Source of the DNA: Weizmannia acidilactici
GTDB lineage: Bacteria; Bacillota; Bacilli; Bacillales; Bacillaceae_C
Direction: 5' to 3'
Assembly: GCF_008974225.1 (NCBI RefSeq)
Contig: NZ_BKZR01000014.1
Span: 9,962-73,961 of the forward strand
Length of the DNA: 64,000 nucleotides
The first letter of the stretch is position 1. Each line of letters opens with the position of its first letter. This document shows, piece after piece, positions 35,607-44,325 of the stretch. Both the position numbers and the translations under genes were made by a program. A model generated the notes under the pieces. The model saw only the letters and a list, made by a program, of their open reading frames with translations, had not been told where the DNA came from and searched no databases.

Positions 35607-35825
35607 ATGGCGAAAGATGATGTCATTGAGGTTGAAGGCATTGTCAGTGAAACTTTGCCGAATGCCATGTTCAAGGTAGAATTAGAGAATGGTCACACTG
35701 TTCTGGCGCATGTGTCGGGGAAAATCCGGATGAATTTTATCCGTATTTTGCCGGGCGACAAAGTAACAGTTGAACTGTCTCCGTATGATTTAACGCGCGG
35801 AAGAATCACATACCGGTTTAAATAA
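35607..35825 (+). CDS. infA: translation initiation factor IF-1
   Basis: 72 residues, the usual length. OB-fold protein that blocks the A site during initiation. Signature HVSGKIRMNFIRILPGDKV. SD AAGGGAG. The sequence between the map remnant and this gene (35431-35590) holds nothing I can recognise. Confidence 0.97.
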   Translation: MAKDDVIEVEGIVSETLPNAMFKVELENGHTVLAHVSGKIRMNFIRILPGDKVTVELSPYDLTRGRITYRFK

Positions 35826-35919
35826 TTTTTCCACATGACACGAGGGTTTTTCGGTGCAACGGCAAGTATGCCCGGGGATCCGTTTCCCAAGATACCGGGT
35901 CTGTACTCCGCTATATTAA

Positions 35920-36045
<126 letters not shown>

Positions 36046-36065
36046 TTTAAAGGAGGTGCACCTAT

Positions 36066-36431
36066 ATGGCACGTATTGCTGGTGTTGACATTCCACGTGA
36101 TAAACGTGTTGTTATTTCTTTAACATACATTTATGGTATCGGTAAATCAACCGCACAGAAAATTCTTGCTGAGGCCGGAATTTCCGAAGATACGCGCGTC
36201 CGCGATTTAACGGAAGATGAAGTAAACCGTATCCGTGACATCGTTGACAAGCTGAAAGTGGAAGGGGATCTTCGCCGTGAAGTTTCTCTGAACATTAAAC
36301 GCTTGATGGAAATCGGATCTTACAGGGGACTTCGCCATCGCCGCGGCCTTCCTGTACGCGGGCAAAACACGAAAAATAACGCCCGTACCCGTAAAGGCCC
36401 TCGCAAAACGGTTGCCGGCAAGAAGAAATAA
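36066..36431 (+). CDS. rpsM: 30S ribosomal protein S13
   Basis: 121 residues. Head protein forming bridges to the 50S subunit. Signature GSYRGLRHRRGLPVRGQ with NTKNNARTRKGP and a basic C-terminal tail. SD AAGGAGGTG. Confidence 0.98.
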   Translation: MARIAGVDIPRDKRVVISLTYIYGIGKSTAQKILAEAGISEDTRVRDLTEDEVNRIRDIVDKLKVEGDLRREVSLNIKRLMEIGSYRGLRHRRGLPVRGQNTKNNARTRKGPRKTVAGKKK

Positions 36432-36455
36432 TGAGCAAAGGAGGTTGCTAAAATT

Positions 36456-36845
36456 ATGGCACGTAAAACAAATACTCGTAAACGCCGTGTGAAAAAGAAT
36501 ATTGAGACTGGTGTCGCTCATATTCGTTCCACTTTTAACAATACAATCGTCACGATCACTGATGTGCATGGGAATGCTGTTGCATGGTCCAGCGCAGGTG
36601 CTTTAGGATTCAAAGGTTCGCGTAAATCCACTCCGTTTGCTGCCCAGATGGCTGCTGAAACAGCTGCAAAAGCTTCGATGGAACATGGGATGAAATCTTT
36701 GGAAGTTACCGTAAAAGGACCTGGTGCAGGCCGTGAAGCCGCGATCCGCGCACTACAGGCTGCAGGACTTGAAGTAACAGCCATTAAAGATGTAACACCT
36801 GTTCCGCATAACGGGTGCCGCCCGCCAAAACGTCGCCGTGTTTAA
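36456..36845 (+). CDS. rpsK: 30S ribosomal protein S11
   Basis: 129 residues. Platform protein near the E site. Signature VTVKGPGAGREAAIRALQAA and C-terminal TPVPHNGCRPPKRRRV. SD AAAGGAGG. Confidence 0.98.
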   Translation: MARKTNTRKRRVKKNIETGVAHIRSTFNNTIVTITDVHGNAVAWSSAGALGFKGSRKSTPFAAQMAAETAAKASMEHGMKSLEVTVKGPGAGREAAIRALQAAGLEVTAIKDVTPVPHNGCRPPKRRRV

Positions 36846-36850
36846 TTTTT

Positions 36851-36880
36851 TTGTATAGATTTTGTGTCGTTGTCTATAAT
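36851..36880 (+). promoter_or_regulatory. candidate internal promoter of rpoA-rplQ
   Basis: TTGTAT at 36851-36856, 18-base spacer, TATAAT at 36875-36880, in the 182-base gap before rpoA. Confidence 0.5.
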
Positions 36881-37027
36881 GGGATATGATGCATAATCTG
36901 CAAAAAATATGATTTGAATGATCCAGTTGTTGTGCACAAGAGGGAATGCAAACATGGGGAATTTCGAATAGGGCTCTTCCTTGGGTGCTATACGGGGTTT
37001 CGACGTTTTGAAGGAGGGTAAATTTGA

Positions 37028-37972
37028 ATGATCGAAATTGAAAAGCCAAAAATTGAAACGGTTGAGGTTAGCGATGATGCTACTTATGGCAAGTTCGTCG
37101 TAGAACCGCTTGAGCGTGGATATGGTACTACTTTGGGTAACTCCTTACGTCGTATCCTATTATCCTCACTCCCGGGTGCCGCTGTCACTTCCATCCAAAT
37201 CGATGGCGTGATGCATGAATTCTCAACAATTGAAGGCGTCGTAGAAGATGTTACAACCATCATTTTGAACCTCAAAAAGCTGGCTTTAAAAATTTATTCC
37301 GATGAGGAAAAGACGCTTGAGATCGATGTGAAGGGAGAAGGCGTTGTGACAGCTGCCGATATTACGCATGACAGCGATGTGGAGATTTTAAATCCGGATC
37401 TCTATATTGCGACGGTTGCCGAAAACGGGCATCTTCACATGCGCATGACAGCCAACCAAGGCCGCGGCTATGTACCCGCTGATCAAAATAAGCGGGAAGA
37501 CCAACCAATTGGTGTCATTCCAATAGATTCTATTTATACTCCTGTTCAACGCGTGAGCTATCAGGTTGAAAATACACGGGTAGGACAAGTGAGCAACTAT
37601 GATAAGCTCTCATTAGATGTAACGACTGACGGAAGCATCGGCCCGAAAGAAGCGATCGCTTTAGGCGCCAAAATTTTGACTGAGCATTTGAACATCTTCG
37701 TAGGACTGACGGACGAAGCGCAAAACGCCGAAATCATGGTGGAAAAAGAAGAGGACCAAAAAGAAAAAGTGCTTGAGATGACCATCGAAGAACTTGATCT
37801 TTCGGTTCGTTCTTACAACTGCCTGAAACGCGCGGGCATCAATACTGTCCAGGAGTTGGCCAACAAGACGGAAGAAGACATGATGAAAGTGCGCAACTTG
37901 GGCCGCAAGTCTTTGGAAGAAGTTAAAGCGAAGCTTGAAGATTTGGGCTTAGGCTTGCGTAAAGACGACTAA
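37028..37972 (+). CDS. rpoA: RNA polymerase alpha subunit
   Basis: 314 residues. N-terminal domain for dimerisation and beta/beta' binding (GYGTTLGNSLRRILLSSLPG), linker, then the C-terminal domain that binds UP elements and activators (SYNCLKRAGINTVQEL, VRNLGRKSLEEVKAKL). ATG after GAAGGAGGG. Confidence 0.98.
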   Translation: MIEIEKPKIETVEVSDDATYGKFVVEPLERGYGTTLGNSLRRILLSSLPGAAVTSIQIDGVMHEFSTIEGVVEDVTTIILNLKKLALKIYSDEEKTLEIDVKGEGVVTAADITHDSDVEILNPDLYIATVAENGHLHMRMTANQGRGYVPADQNKREDQPIGVIPIDSIYTPVQRVSYQVENTRVGQVSNYDKLSLDVTTDGSIGPKEAIALGAKILTEHLNIFVGLTDEAQNAEIMVEKEEDQKEKVLEMTIEELDLSVRSYNCLKRAGINTVQELANKTEEDMMKVRNLGRKSLEEVKAKLEDLGLGLRKDD

Positions 37973-38022
37973 GCTGGTCGAAAGGCAACGACTAATAATC
38001 CAACATAAGGGAGGGAAACTTC

Positions 38023-38409
38023 ATGCCTTACAGAAAGTTAGGACGCACAAGCGCCCAACGTAAAGCATTGCTGCGCGATTTAGCAACAGACCTTATCATC
38101 AACGAACGCATCGAAACAACTGAAGCACGTGCAAAAGAATTACGCTCGGTTGTTGAAAAATTAGTTACGCTTGGAAAACGCGGGGATCTTCATGCCCGCC
38201 GCCAGGCTGCTGCATTTGTACGCCACGAAACGGCTGATGCAGAAACGAAACAAGATGCTGTTCAAAAATTGTTCTCGGTAATCGCACCGCGTTATACGGA
38301 ACGCCAGGGCGGATACACCCGGATTATGAAAGTGGGTCCGCGCCGCGGGGATGGCGCACCGGTTGCCATTATCGAATTCGTCGAAGAAGACGAAAAAGTA
38401 AGCGAATGA
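38023..38409 (+). CDS. rplQ: 50S ribosomal protein L17
   Basis: 128 residues, a few more than B. subtilis L17, the extra being an acidic tail (EEDEKVSE). Begins MPYRKLGRTSAQRKALLRDL. SD AAGGGAGGG. Last gene of the operon, followed by a terminator. Confidence 0.97.
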   Translation: MPYRKLGRTSAQRKALLRDLATDLIINERIETTEARAKELRSVVEKLVTLGKRGDLHARRQAAAFVRHETADAETKQDAVQKLFSVIAPRYTERQGGYTRIMKVGPRRGDGAPVAIIEFVEEDEKVSE

Positions 38410-38416
38410 TCATGAC

Positions 38417-38464
38417 AAGGGCTGGACAGTTTGGAAGTATCTTAACTGCTTCTCTGCCCTTTTT
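38417..38464 (+). terminator. intrinsic terminator after rplQ
   Basis: AAGGGC (38417-38422) pairs with GCCCTT (38456-38461), inner CAGTT/AACTG, then T's. Confidence 0.8.
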
Positions 38465-38480
38465 CTATAATGAACGATTG

Positions 38481-38536
38481 ATTACCGCGGGGTTTGCGGG
38501 GCAGTAACGCCAAAACAAAGCGGATTTCGCGGTAAT
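38481..38536 (+). repeat. short inverted repeat related to the 6.3-kb element
   Basis: Arms ATTACCGCG (38481-38489) and CGCGGTAAT (38528-38536) are perfect complements. The right arm contains AAGCGGATTTCGCG (38518-38531), identical to 6375-6388. The rest of the 38.41-38.82 kb gap holds terminators and no gene. Confidence 0.45.
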
Positions 38537-38612
38537 TCACCATCCTTGATACGATCCAGCCTTCCTTAAAAACGAGTGTTACGATGGGCATGTTCGCGTG
38601 ACCCGTCTAGCT

Positions 38613-38690
38613 CCTTGCACCTCTCTTTTTTTAATCTTGTTTGCGCGGGTTTGTTAACGTCTACACTGAAGAGGGGTGCAGGCTTTTTTA
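38613..38690 (+). terminator. terminator-like hairpin upstream of ecfA1
   Basis: CCTTGCACCTCTCTT (38613-38627) pairs with AAGAGGGGTGCAGG (38669-38682), then CTTTTTT. The 41-base loop is large. It insulates ecfA1 from rplQ or acts as an attenuator. Confidence 0.5.
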
Positions 38691-38823
38691 TTATGGGGAT
38701 ATTTTTCCCGCCAAACAGCCGGGTCATACGGTAAAATAGACAATAAGCAGGAAGTTTTGCTTATGATCGTTAGCAGCATGCTTTACCGCAGGTAGACAAG
38801 GCTTACCGAGGAGGAATCCAACA

Positions 38824-39672
38824 TTGGCAGAAGGCGGAAACGCAGTCATTGACATCCATCAAGTTTCCTTTCGTTACCCGGAACAGGAAACTTATGCGTT
38901 AAAGGATATTTCTTTTCAAGTATATGAAGGCGAATGGCTGGCCATCGTCGGGCATAACGGTTCCGGAAAGTCGACGTTGGCCAGGTTGCTGAACGGTCTG
39001 CAATTTCCCGAAACGGGGTCCATCACGGTTGGCGGGCTCCCTTTGTCTGAGGAAAACGTGTGGGAAATCAGGAGGCGGGTCGGCATGGTTTTCCAAAATC
39101 CGGACAACCAGTTTGTCGGCACAACCGTACAGGATGATGTCGCGTTCGGCCTCGAAAACCACGGCGTCCCGCGCGACATCATGGTGGAACGCGTCCATGA
39201 CGCCCTGGAACGCGTGCGCATGTCCGCCTTTTTGGACCGTGAGCCGCACCATTTATCGGGCGGCCAGAAGCAAAGGGTGGCGATTGCCGGCATTATTGCG
39301 CTGCAGCCGAAAGTCATCATTTTGGATGAAGCGACTTCAATGCTCGACCCGGTTGGCCGGAAAGAAGTGCTGGGGACAATCCGAGAGTTAAAAAGTGAAG
39401 TCGGCCTGACCGTCATTTCCATCACTCATGATTTGGAGGAAGCTGCCCAGGCCGACCGGATGATCGTGATGAACCAGGGGCAGGTGTACAAAGAGGGCGT
39501 GCCGCGTGAAATTTTTCAAATGGACGAAAAGCTGATAGCACTCGGTTTGGATATTCCGTTTCCAGTGAAAATGGCAAAAGCGTTAAAAACAATCGGGTTT
39601 GATTTTCCTATGATTTATTTAACAGACGAAGAATTGGTGGATGCACTATGGACATTGCACTTGAGCAAGTAG
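38824..39672 (+). CDS. ecfA1: ECF transporter ATPase A1
   Basis: 282 residues. First ATPase of the shared energy-coupling module that powers vitamin and metal uptake through exchangeable S components. Walker A GHNGSGKST, Q-loop FQNPDNQFVGTTV, signature LSGGQKQR and Walker B VIILDEATSMLD are in order. TTG start after GAGGAGG. Overlaps ecfA2 by 25 bases. Confidence 0.95.
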   Translation: MAEGGNAVIDIHQVSFRYPEQETYALKDISFQVYEGEWLAIVGHNGSGKSTLARLLNGLQFPETGSITVGGLPLSEENVWEIRRRVGMVFQNPDNQFVGTTVQDDVAFGLENHGVPRDIMVERVHDALERVRMSAFLDREPHHLSGGQKQRVAIAGIIALQPKVIILDEATSMLDPVGRKEVLGTIRELKSEVGLTVISITHDLEEAAQADRMIVMNQGQVYKEGVPREIFQMDEKLIALGLDIPFPVKMAKALKTIGFDFPMIYLTDEELVDALWTLHLSK

Positions 39673-40514
39673 AATACCGTTACCAGCCGAATACGCCGTT
39701 TGAAAGGCTTGCGCTCCATAATATTTCCCTCGAAATTCCGTCGGGCCGCTATATCGCCGTGATCGGGCATACCGGCTCGGGAAAGTCGACGCTGTTGCAG
39801 CATTTAAATGCCCTGCTGCAGCCGACAAAAGGAAAAATCACCATTGGGGACCGAGTGATCGATGCCGGCAAAAAAGAAAAAAACTTAAAAGCCATCCGGC
39901 AAAAAGTCGGGATTGTTTTCCAATTTCCGGAACACCAGCTGTTTGAGGAAACGGTTGAAAAGGATATTTGTTTCGGGCCGATGAATTTCGGCGTGCCGGA
40001 AGACGTGGCAAAAAAGCGGGCAAGGGAATTGATCCGGCTTGTCGGGCTTCCGGAGGACATCCTCGCGAAATCGCCGTTTGATTTATCAGGCGGGCAGATG
40101 CGGCGTGTTGCCATCGCCGGGGTGCTGGCAATGGAACCGGACGTCCTCGTTTTGGACGAGCCGACTGCAGGGCTTGATCCGCGCGGGCGCCGGGAAATGA
40201 TGGACTTGTTTTACGAACTGCACCGGGCAAAACATTTAACGACCATTCTTGTTACCCACAGCATGGAAGATGCGGCCGCGTACGCGGATGAACTGGTGAT
40301 TTTGCACCATGGCGAACTGAAACGGAAAGGCCCCCCGCGCGAAATCTTTTCGGATCCGGAAGAGCTTGAAAAGTGGGGGTTAAGCGTGCCGGATATTGTC
40401 CGCTTCCAGTCGACGCTGGAGAAAAGGCTGGGCAAAAAGCTCGGGAAAACCTGCCTGACAGCGGAAGAGCTCGCCGAAGAACTGCAATCGCTTTTGAAAC
40501 GGGGTGGGCGTTGA
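39648..40514 (+). CDS. ecfA2: ECF transporter ATPase A2
   Basis: 288 residues. Walker A GHTGSGKST, Q-loop FQFPEHQLFEETV, signature LSGGQMRR, Walker B VLVLDEPTAGLD. It pairs with EcfA1 beneath EcfT. Its stop overlaps the ecfT ATG by one base. No S component is in the window, as is usual for group II ECF modules. Confidence 0.95.
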   Translation: MDIALEQVEYRYQPNTPFERLALHNISLEIPSGRYIAVIGHTGSGKSTLLQHLNALLQPTKGKITIGDRVIDAGKKEKNLKAIRQKVGIVFQFPEHQLFEETVEKDICFGPMNFGVPEDVAKKRARELIRLVGLPEDILAKSPFDLSGGQMRRVAIAGVLAMEPDVLVLDEPTAGLDPRGRREMMDLFYELHRAKHLTTILVTHSMEDAAAYADELVILHHGELKRKGPPREIFSDPEELEKWGLSVPDIVRFQSTLEKRLGKKLGKTCLTAEELAEELQSLLKRGGR

Positions 40515-41323
40515 TGATGGAAAAAATGATTTTCGGGCGCTATATTCCGGGCGATTCCGTCATTCACCGGATGGATCCGCGCTCGAAACTGATTTTTGTC
40601 TTTGTTTTTATCTGTATCGTGTTCCTGGCCAACAACGCGGTGACATATGCGATTTTGACGGCATTTACAATGCTGGTAATGCTGCTTTCGAAGGTGCCCG
40701 TCCGCTTTTTTATTAACGGTTTAATGCCGATTTTGTGGCTTGTTGTGTTTACATTTTTCTTGCAGCTTTTCTTTAACCGGGAAGGGCAGCTTGTTTTCCA
40801 TTATGCGTTTATCCGTATTTACAGCGAAGGGATTCGGCAGGGCGTGTTTATTTCGCTCCGGTTTTTGCTTCTGATTTTTTTGACGTCGCTTTTGACGTTG
40901 ACTACTACGCCGATTTCGCTAACGGATGGGATTGAAATGCTGCTTAGCCCGCTCCTGAAAATTAAATTTCCAGTGCATGAACTTGCTTTGATGATGTCGA
41001 TTTCGTTAAGGTTTATCCCGACCTTGATGGATGAAACCGAAAAAATCATGAAAGCGCAAATGGCAAGGGGCGTCGATTTCTCGGGGGGCAGCCTGAAAGA
41101 CCGGGTCAAGGCCATCATTCCTTTATTGATTCCGCTGTTTGTCAGCTCGTTTAAAAGGGCGGAGGAGCTCGCGACCGCGATGGAAGCGAGGGGTTACCAA
41201 GGCGGGGAAGGCAGGACAAAATACCGCCTGCTCGTCTGGCGGCCTGCTGACACCCTTTCCTTATGTTCTCTCGCGGCAGTGACGGTTCTGCTTGTGTTAT
41301 TCCGTGACGGGGGGATTTTATGA
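40514..41323 (+). CDS. ecfT: ECF transporter transmembrane subunit T
   Basis: 269 residues from the ATG at 40514 (a second ATG follows at 40517). It has several membrane segments and the two coupling-helix motifs AQMARGVDF and TAMEARGYQG that dock on the ATPases. The longer frame reaching into ecfA2 is not real. Overlaps truA by four bases (ATGA). Confidence 0.94.
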   Translation: MMEKMIFGRYIPGDSVIHRMDPRSKLIFVFVFICIVFLANNAVTYAILTAFTMLVMLLSKVPVRFFINGLMPILWLVVFTFFLQLFFNREGQLVFHYAFIRIYSEGIRQGVFISLRFLLLIFLTSLLTLTTTPISLTDGIEMLLSPLLKIKFPVHELALMMSISLRFIPTLMDETEKIMKAQMARGVDFSGGSLKDRVKAIIPLLIPLFVSSFKRAEELATAMEARGYQGGEGRTKYRLLVWRPADTLSLCSLAAVTVLLVLFRDGGIL

Positions 41324-42069
41324 GCAGGATCAAATGCACGATCAGCTATGACGGTTCCGGTTTTGCCGGCTACCAGGTCCAGCCCGGGCAGCGGACGGTA
41401 CAGGCGGAACTGGAAAAGGCGCTTGCCTCCATCCATAAAAGCCGGCCGGTCAAAACGGCAGCTTCCGGACGGACGGATGCCGGCGTACACGCGATGGGCC
41501 AGGTCATACATTTTGATACCGATCTTTCCATCCCGGAGGAGAAATGGCCGGCTGCTTTAAACAGCCTGCTTCCCGATGACATTTCGGTTTTAAAAGCGGA
41601 ACGCGCACAACCGGATTTCCACGCCCGCTTTTCGGCAAAAGAGAAAGAGTACCGCTACCGGATTTATTTCTCGGATGTCCGCAGCCCGTTTAAGCACCAT
41701 TACGCCTGCATGGTAAGGTTTCCGCTGGACATGGAAGCGATGGAAGAAGCGGCGGAGTCTGTACTCGGCACCCACGATTTTACGAGTTTCTGTTCGGCGA
41801 AAACGGAAGTGGAAGATAAGATCCGCACCTTAAAAGAAATTGAGTTTTTGCGCAAGGAAGGCGAACTCGTCATCCGGTTTACCGGCGACGGTTTTTTATA
41901 TAATATGGTCCGGATCCTGACCGGCACTTTGCTTGAAATTGGCAGTGGGAAACGGGCGCCCGGGGAGATGCGCAAGATTCTTGAAAAACGGAACCGGATT
42001 TTTGCGGGTAAAACGGCGCCGCCGCAAGGGTTGTATTTATGGAAAGTGTCTTACGGCGGAACCGGTTGA
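41320..42069 (+). CDS. truA: tRNA pseudouridine(38-40) synthase
   Basis: 249 residues. The catalytic Asp53 is in the motif GRTDAGVHA. Other TruA blocks are present (FHARFSAKEKEYRYRI, FTGDGFLYNMVRILTGTLLE). It modifies the anticodon arm of many tRNAs. Translationally coupled to ecfT, the gene order of B. subtilis. Confidence 0.96.
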   Translation: MSRIKCTISYDGSGFAGYQVQPGQRTVQAELEKALASIHKSRPVKTAASGRTDAGVHAMGQVIHFDTDLSIPEEKWPAALNSLLPDDISVLKAERAQPDFHARFSAKEKEYRYRIYFSDVRSPFKHHYACMVRFPLDMEAMEEAAESVLGTHDFTSFCSAKTEVEDKIRTLKEIEFLRKEGELVIRFTGDGFLYNMVRILTGTLLEIGSGKRAPGEMRKILEKRNRIFAGKTAPPQGLYLWKVSYGGTG

Positions 42070-42121
42070 GGCCGCATCCAAAAAGGTTTGTAAAAACAAC
42101 CGTTCCGGGCGTAACATTTGC

Positions 42122-42150
42122 TTGACATTCTTGCCCCAAACCGATATTAT
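42122..42150 (+). promoter_or_regulatory. sigma-A promoter of rplM-rpsI
   Basis: TTGACA at 42122-42127, 17-base spacer, TATTAT at 42145-42150. Confidence 0.8.
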
Positions 42151-42169
42151 ATCATATGGTATTGTTTTT

Positions 42170-42250
42170 TTTACTCCACGATAAGCCCCGGAAACTTATT
42201 CGTGTTGATGACAATAGATCATGAGTGTTTTGCGATTATTTTTTAGGAGG
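42170..42250 (+). promoter_or_regulatory. L13 ribosomal leader-like RNA
   Basis: Hairpin CACGATAAG (42177-42185) / CTTATTCGTG (42195-42204) followed by a conserved-looking GATGACAATAGATCATGAG stretch up to the ribosome site. It resembles the Bacillales L13 leader, thought to let L13 control its own operon. The match is from memory of that family, not a covariance search. Confidence 0.65.
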
Positions 42251-42258
42251 GTAAACTC

Positions 42259-42696
42259 ATGCGTACGACTTATATGGCAAAAGCAAATGATGTTGAACGT
42301 AAATGGTACGTAGTGGATGCATCAGGCAAAACCCTTGGGCGCCTTGCTTCTGAAGTCGCATCTATTTTACGTGGCAAACATAAACCGACTTTCACACCGC
42401 ACGTGGATACGGGTGACCATGTGATCATTGTAAATGCATCGAAAATCGAATTGACAGGCAAAAAATTAACGGACAAAATTTACTACCGCCACAGCCAGTT
42501 TGCAGGCGGCCTGAAACAGCGCACGGCAGGCGAAATGCGTGCGAACTACCCGGAAAAAATGCTGGAACTTGCAATCAAAGGTATGCTACCAAAAGGTTCC
42601 CTTGGGCGCCAAATGTTCAAAAAATTGCATGTGTATGCAGGACCAGAGCATCCGCATGAAGCACAGAAACCTGAAGTCTACGAACTTCGCGGATAA
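42259..42696 (+). CDS. rplM: 50S ribosomal protein L13
   Basis: 145 residues. Early-assembly protein. Motifs KWYVVDASGKTLGRLASEVA and HPHEAQKPEVYEL are standard. SD TAGGAGGG. Followed by rpsI 21 bases later. Confidence 0.97.
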   Translation: MRTTYMAKANDVERKWYVVDASGKTLGRLASEVASILRGKHKPTFTPHVDTGDHVIIVNASKIELTGKKLTDKIYYRHSQFAGGLKQRTAGEMRANYPEKMLELAIKGMLPKGSLGRQMFKKLHVYAGPEHPHEAQKPEVYELRG

Positions 42697-42717
42697 TTTT
42701 AAAAGGAGGGCATTATT

Positions 42718-43110
42718 TTGGCACAAGTACAATATACCGGAACTGGACGCCGCAAAAGTTCTGTTGCACGTGTCCGCTTAGTTCCTGGAAACGGCAATAT
42801 TACGATTAACGGACGCGACGTAAAAGATTACATCCCGTTCGAGGCTTTAATCGAAGTCATTAAACAACCATTGAATATAACGGAAACAGCAGGCAGCTAC
42901 GATGTTTTGGTAAACGTAAAAGGTGGCGGCTTCACCGGACAGGCCGGCGCAATCCGCCACGGCATTGCCCGTGCATTGCTTGAGGCTGACCCTGAATACC
43001 GCGCAACATTAAAACGCGCAGGGTTGCTGACCCGTGACGCACGTATGAAAGAACGTAAAAAATACGGCCTCAAAGGCGCCCGCCGCGCACCGCAGTTCTC
43101 GAAACGTTAA
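42718..43110 (+). CDS. rpsI: 30S ribosomal protein S9
   Basis: 130 residues. TTG start after AAAGGAGGG, giving MAQVQYTGTGRRKSSVARV. The C-terminal tail KARRAPQFSKR-type (here GARRAPQFSKR) reaches the P-site tRNA. Last gene of the conserved ribosomal region. Confidence 0.97.
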   Translation: MAQVQYTGTGRRKSSVARVRLVPGNGNITINGRDVKDYIPFEALIEVIKQPLNITETAGSYDVLVNVKGGGFTGQAGAIRHGIARALLEADPEYRATLKRAGLLTRDARMKERKKYGLKGARRAPQFSKR

Positions 43111-43124
43111 TTTATTTTACGACG

Positions 43125-43162
43125 AAGGCTCCCGGACCACATTTGGTTTGGGGGCTTTTTCT
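43125..43162 (+). terminator. intrinsic terminator after rpsI
   Basis: AAGGCTCCCGGACC / GGTTTGGGGGCTT (with G-T pairs), then T's. Confidence 0.75.
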
Positions 43163-43207
43163 TATGCTTGGGAAACAGCTTGAAACTGGGGCTGTGCGCC
43201 TTGCCCG

Positions 43208-43521
43208 GTTCAGAGAAATCGGCGGAAAACGTGGGGGAATCGGCGGGAGTTCCGGAAAAATCAGCGGTAATATCAAAAAAATCGGCGGAAAGGTGCAGGA
43301 AATCAGCGAAAAGTTGAAAAAAGGCGGAGAAGAGTGCCCGCCCCTATGCATCATTCCTAAAAAAAGAGCGATAAAAGTAAGAAACAATGGCCAGGGCGCC
43401 CCGCTTGGTTCAGAGAAATCGGCGGAAAACGTGGGGGAATCGGCGGGGATCCCAGAAAAATCAGCGGTAGTACCAAAAAAATCGGCGGAGTTCCTACAGA
43501 AATCAGCTGAAATTTCTTTTG
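43208..43521 (+). repeat. duplicated block of 21-bp tandem repeats
   Basis: Five 21-bp units, each opening AATCRGCGG or a close variant, start at 43217, 43238, 43259, 43280 and 43301. Five more start at 43417, 43438, 43459, 43480 and 43501, exactly 200 bp later. The stretches 43208-43248 and 43408-43448 are identical over 41 bases. An open frame crosses the block with a seven-residue period, but its start lies in the rpsI terminator and the two halves read in different phases, so I do not call a gene. Confidence 0.85.
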
Positions 43522-43535
43522 CGTCACCCCTAAAA

Positions 43536-43574
43536 TAAAAAGGGAAGCCCGCCCATGCAGGATTCCCCTTATTT
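43536..43574 (-). terminator. terminator of the DJ-1-family gene
   Basis: On the minus strand, AAGGGGAA pairs with TTCCC followed by TTTTTA. Confidence 0.6.
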
Positions 43575-44234
43575 TCAATCTCCCAACGCTTCCACGACTT
43601 TTTCCGCGGTGCTTTTGCTCGATTGCGGGTTTTGGCCGGTGACCAGGTTGCCGTCGCGGATGGAGTGGTCCGTCCAGTTCGGGCTCACCTCGAAGTCGGC
43701 GCCTTTTTCACGCAGTTTCGATTCCAATAAGAACGGCATATGTTGGTCGAGCTGCATTTCTTTTTCTTCGCTGTCGGTGAAAGAGGTTACTTTCTTTCCT
43801 TTTACGATCGGTGTGCCGTCTTTGTATGTAACATTCACCAGCCCGGAAGGACCGTGGCATACCGCGCCGATCACTTTGCCTTCTTCCGCAAATTGCTGCA
43901 ATACGTATTGCAATACTTCACTGTTTGGAAAATCGAACATCGTGCCGTGGCCGCCTGGCAGGAATACGGCATCATAACCTTCTGCATGTTCTTTTGTCAG
44001 CTTTTCGGTATTTTTCAATTCCGCTTCGGCTTCTTTCCACTCCGGTTTTCTTTCATTGATGCTGTTCGGATCGAGTGCGACTTCCCCACCTTTAATGCTG
44101 GTTACTGTCACATCGTAGCCTTTTTCTTTGAACACTAAATAAGGCACCGCAAATTCTTCAAGCCAAAGGCCGGTTTTGTGGTCATAGGTAATCTGCGTAT
44201 GGTTTGTAACGACCATTAAAATCTTTTTGGACAT
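43575..44234 (-). CDS. DJ-1/PfpI-family protein, Hsp31-like
   Basis: 219 residues, class I glutamine-amidotransferase-like fold. The nucleophile elbow AVCHGPSGL gives Cys126 and His127, and Glu27 near LWLEEFAVP would complete the triad of Hsp31-type glyoxalase III or deglycase enzymes. Such proteins detoxify methylglyoxal or act as holding chaperones; which applies here cannot be read from the sequence. Own promoter and a clear AGGAGGGG site. It faces the ribosomal genes and is the first gene of the accessory block. Confidence 0.88.
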   Translation of the reverse strand: MSKKILMVVTNHTQITYDHKTGLWLEEFAVPYLVFKEKGYDVTVTSIKGGEVALDPNSINERKPEWKEAEAELKNTEKLTKEHAEGYDAVFLPGGHGTMFDFPNSEVLQYVLQQFAEEGKVIGAVCHGPSGLVNVTYKDGTPIVKGKKVTSFTDSEEKEMQLDQHMPFLLESKLREKGADFEVSPNWTDHSIRDGNLVTGQNPQSSKSTAEKVVEALGD

Positions 44235-44287
44235 CTTAGCCCCTCCTTAAAAATGCATCATAATATATTTTTTCTGCTGCGGGGTTC

Positions 44288-44317
44288 ATTATACCAGCGG
44301 GTTCCCCCGTGAAACAA
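44288..44317 (-). promoter_or_regulatory. promoter of the DJ-1-family gene
   Basis: Minus strand: TTGTTT, 18-base spacer, TATAAT, 54 bases before the ATG. Confidence 0.55.
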
Positions 44318-44325
44318 TGATCTGA

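Noticed and set aside
43208..43521. CRISPR array
   Set aside because: The 21-bp period has no unique spacers of 30 or more bases, repeats are degenerate, and no cas genes are near.
43143..43538. Open frame of 131 codons with a seven-residue repeat
   Set aside because: It begins inside the rpsI terminator with no ribosome site, and the periodicity comes from the 21-bp DNA repeat, read in different phases in its two halves.
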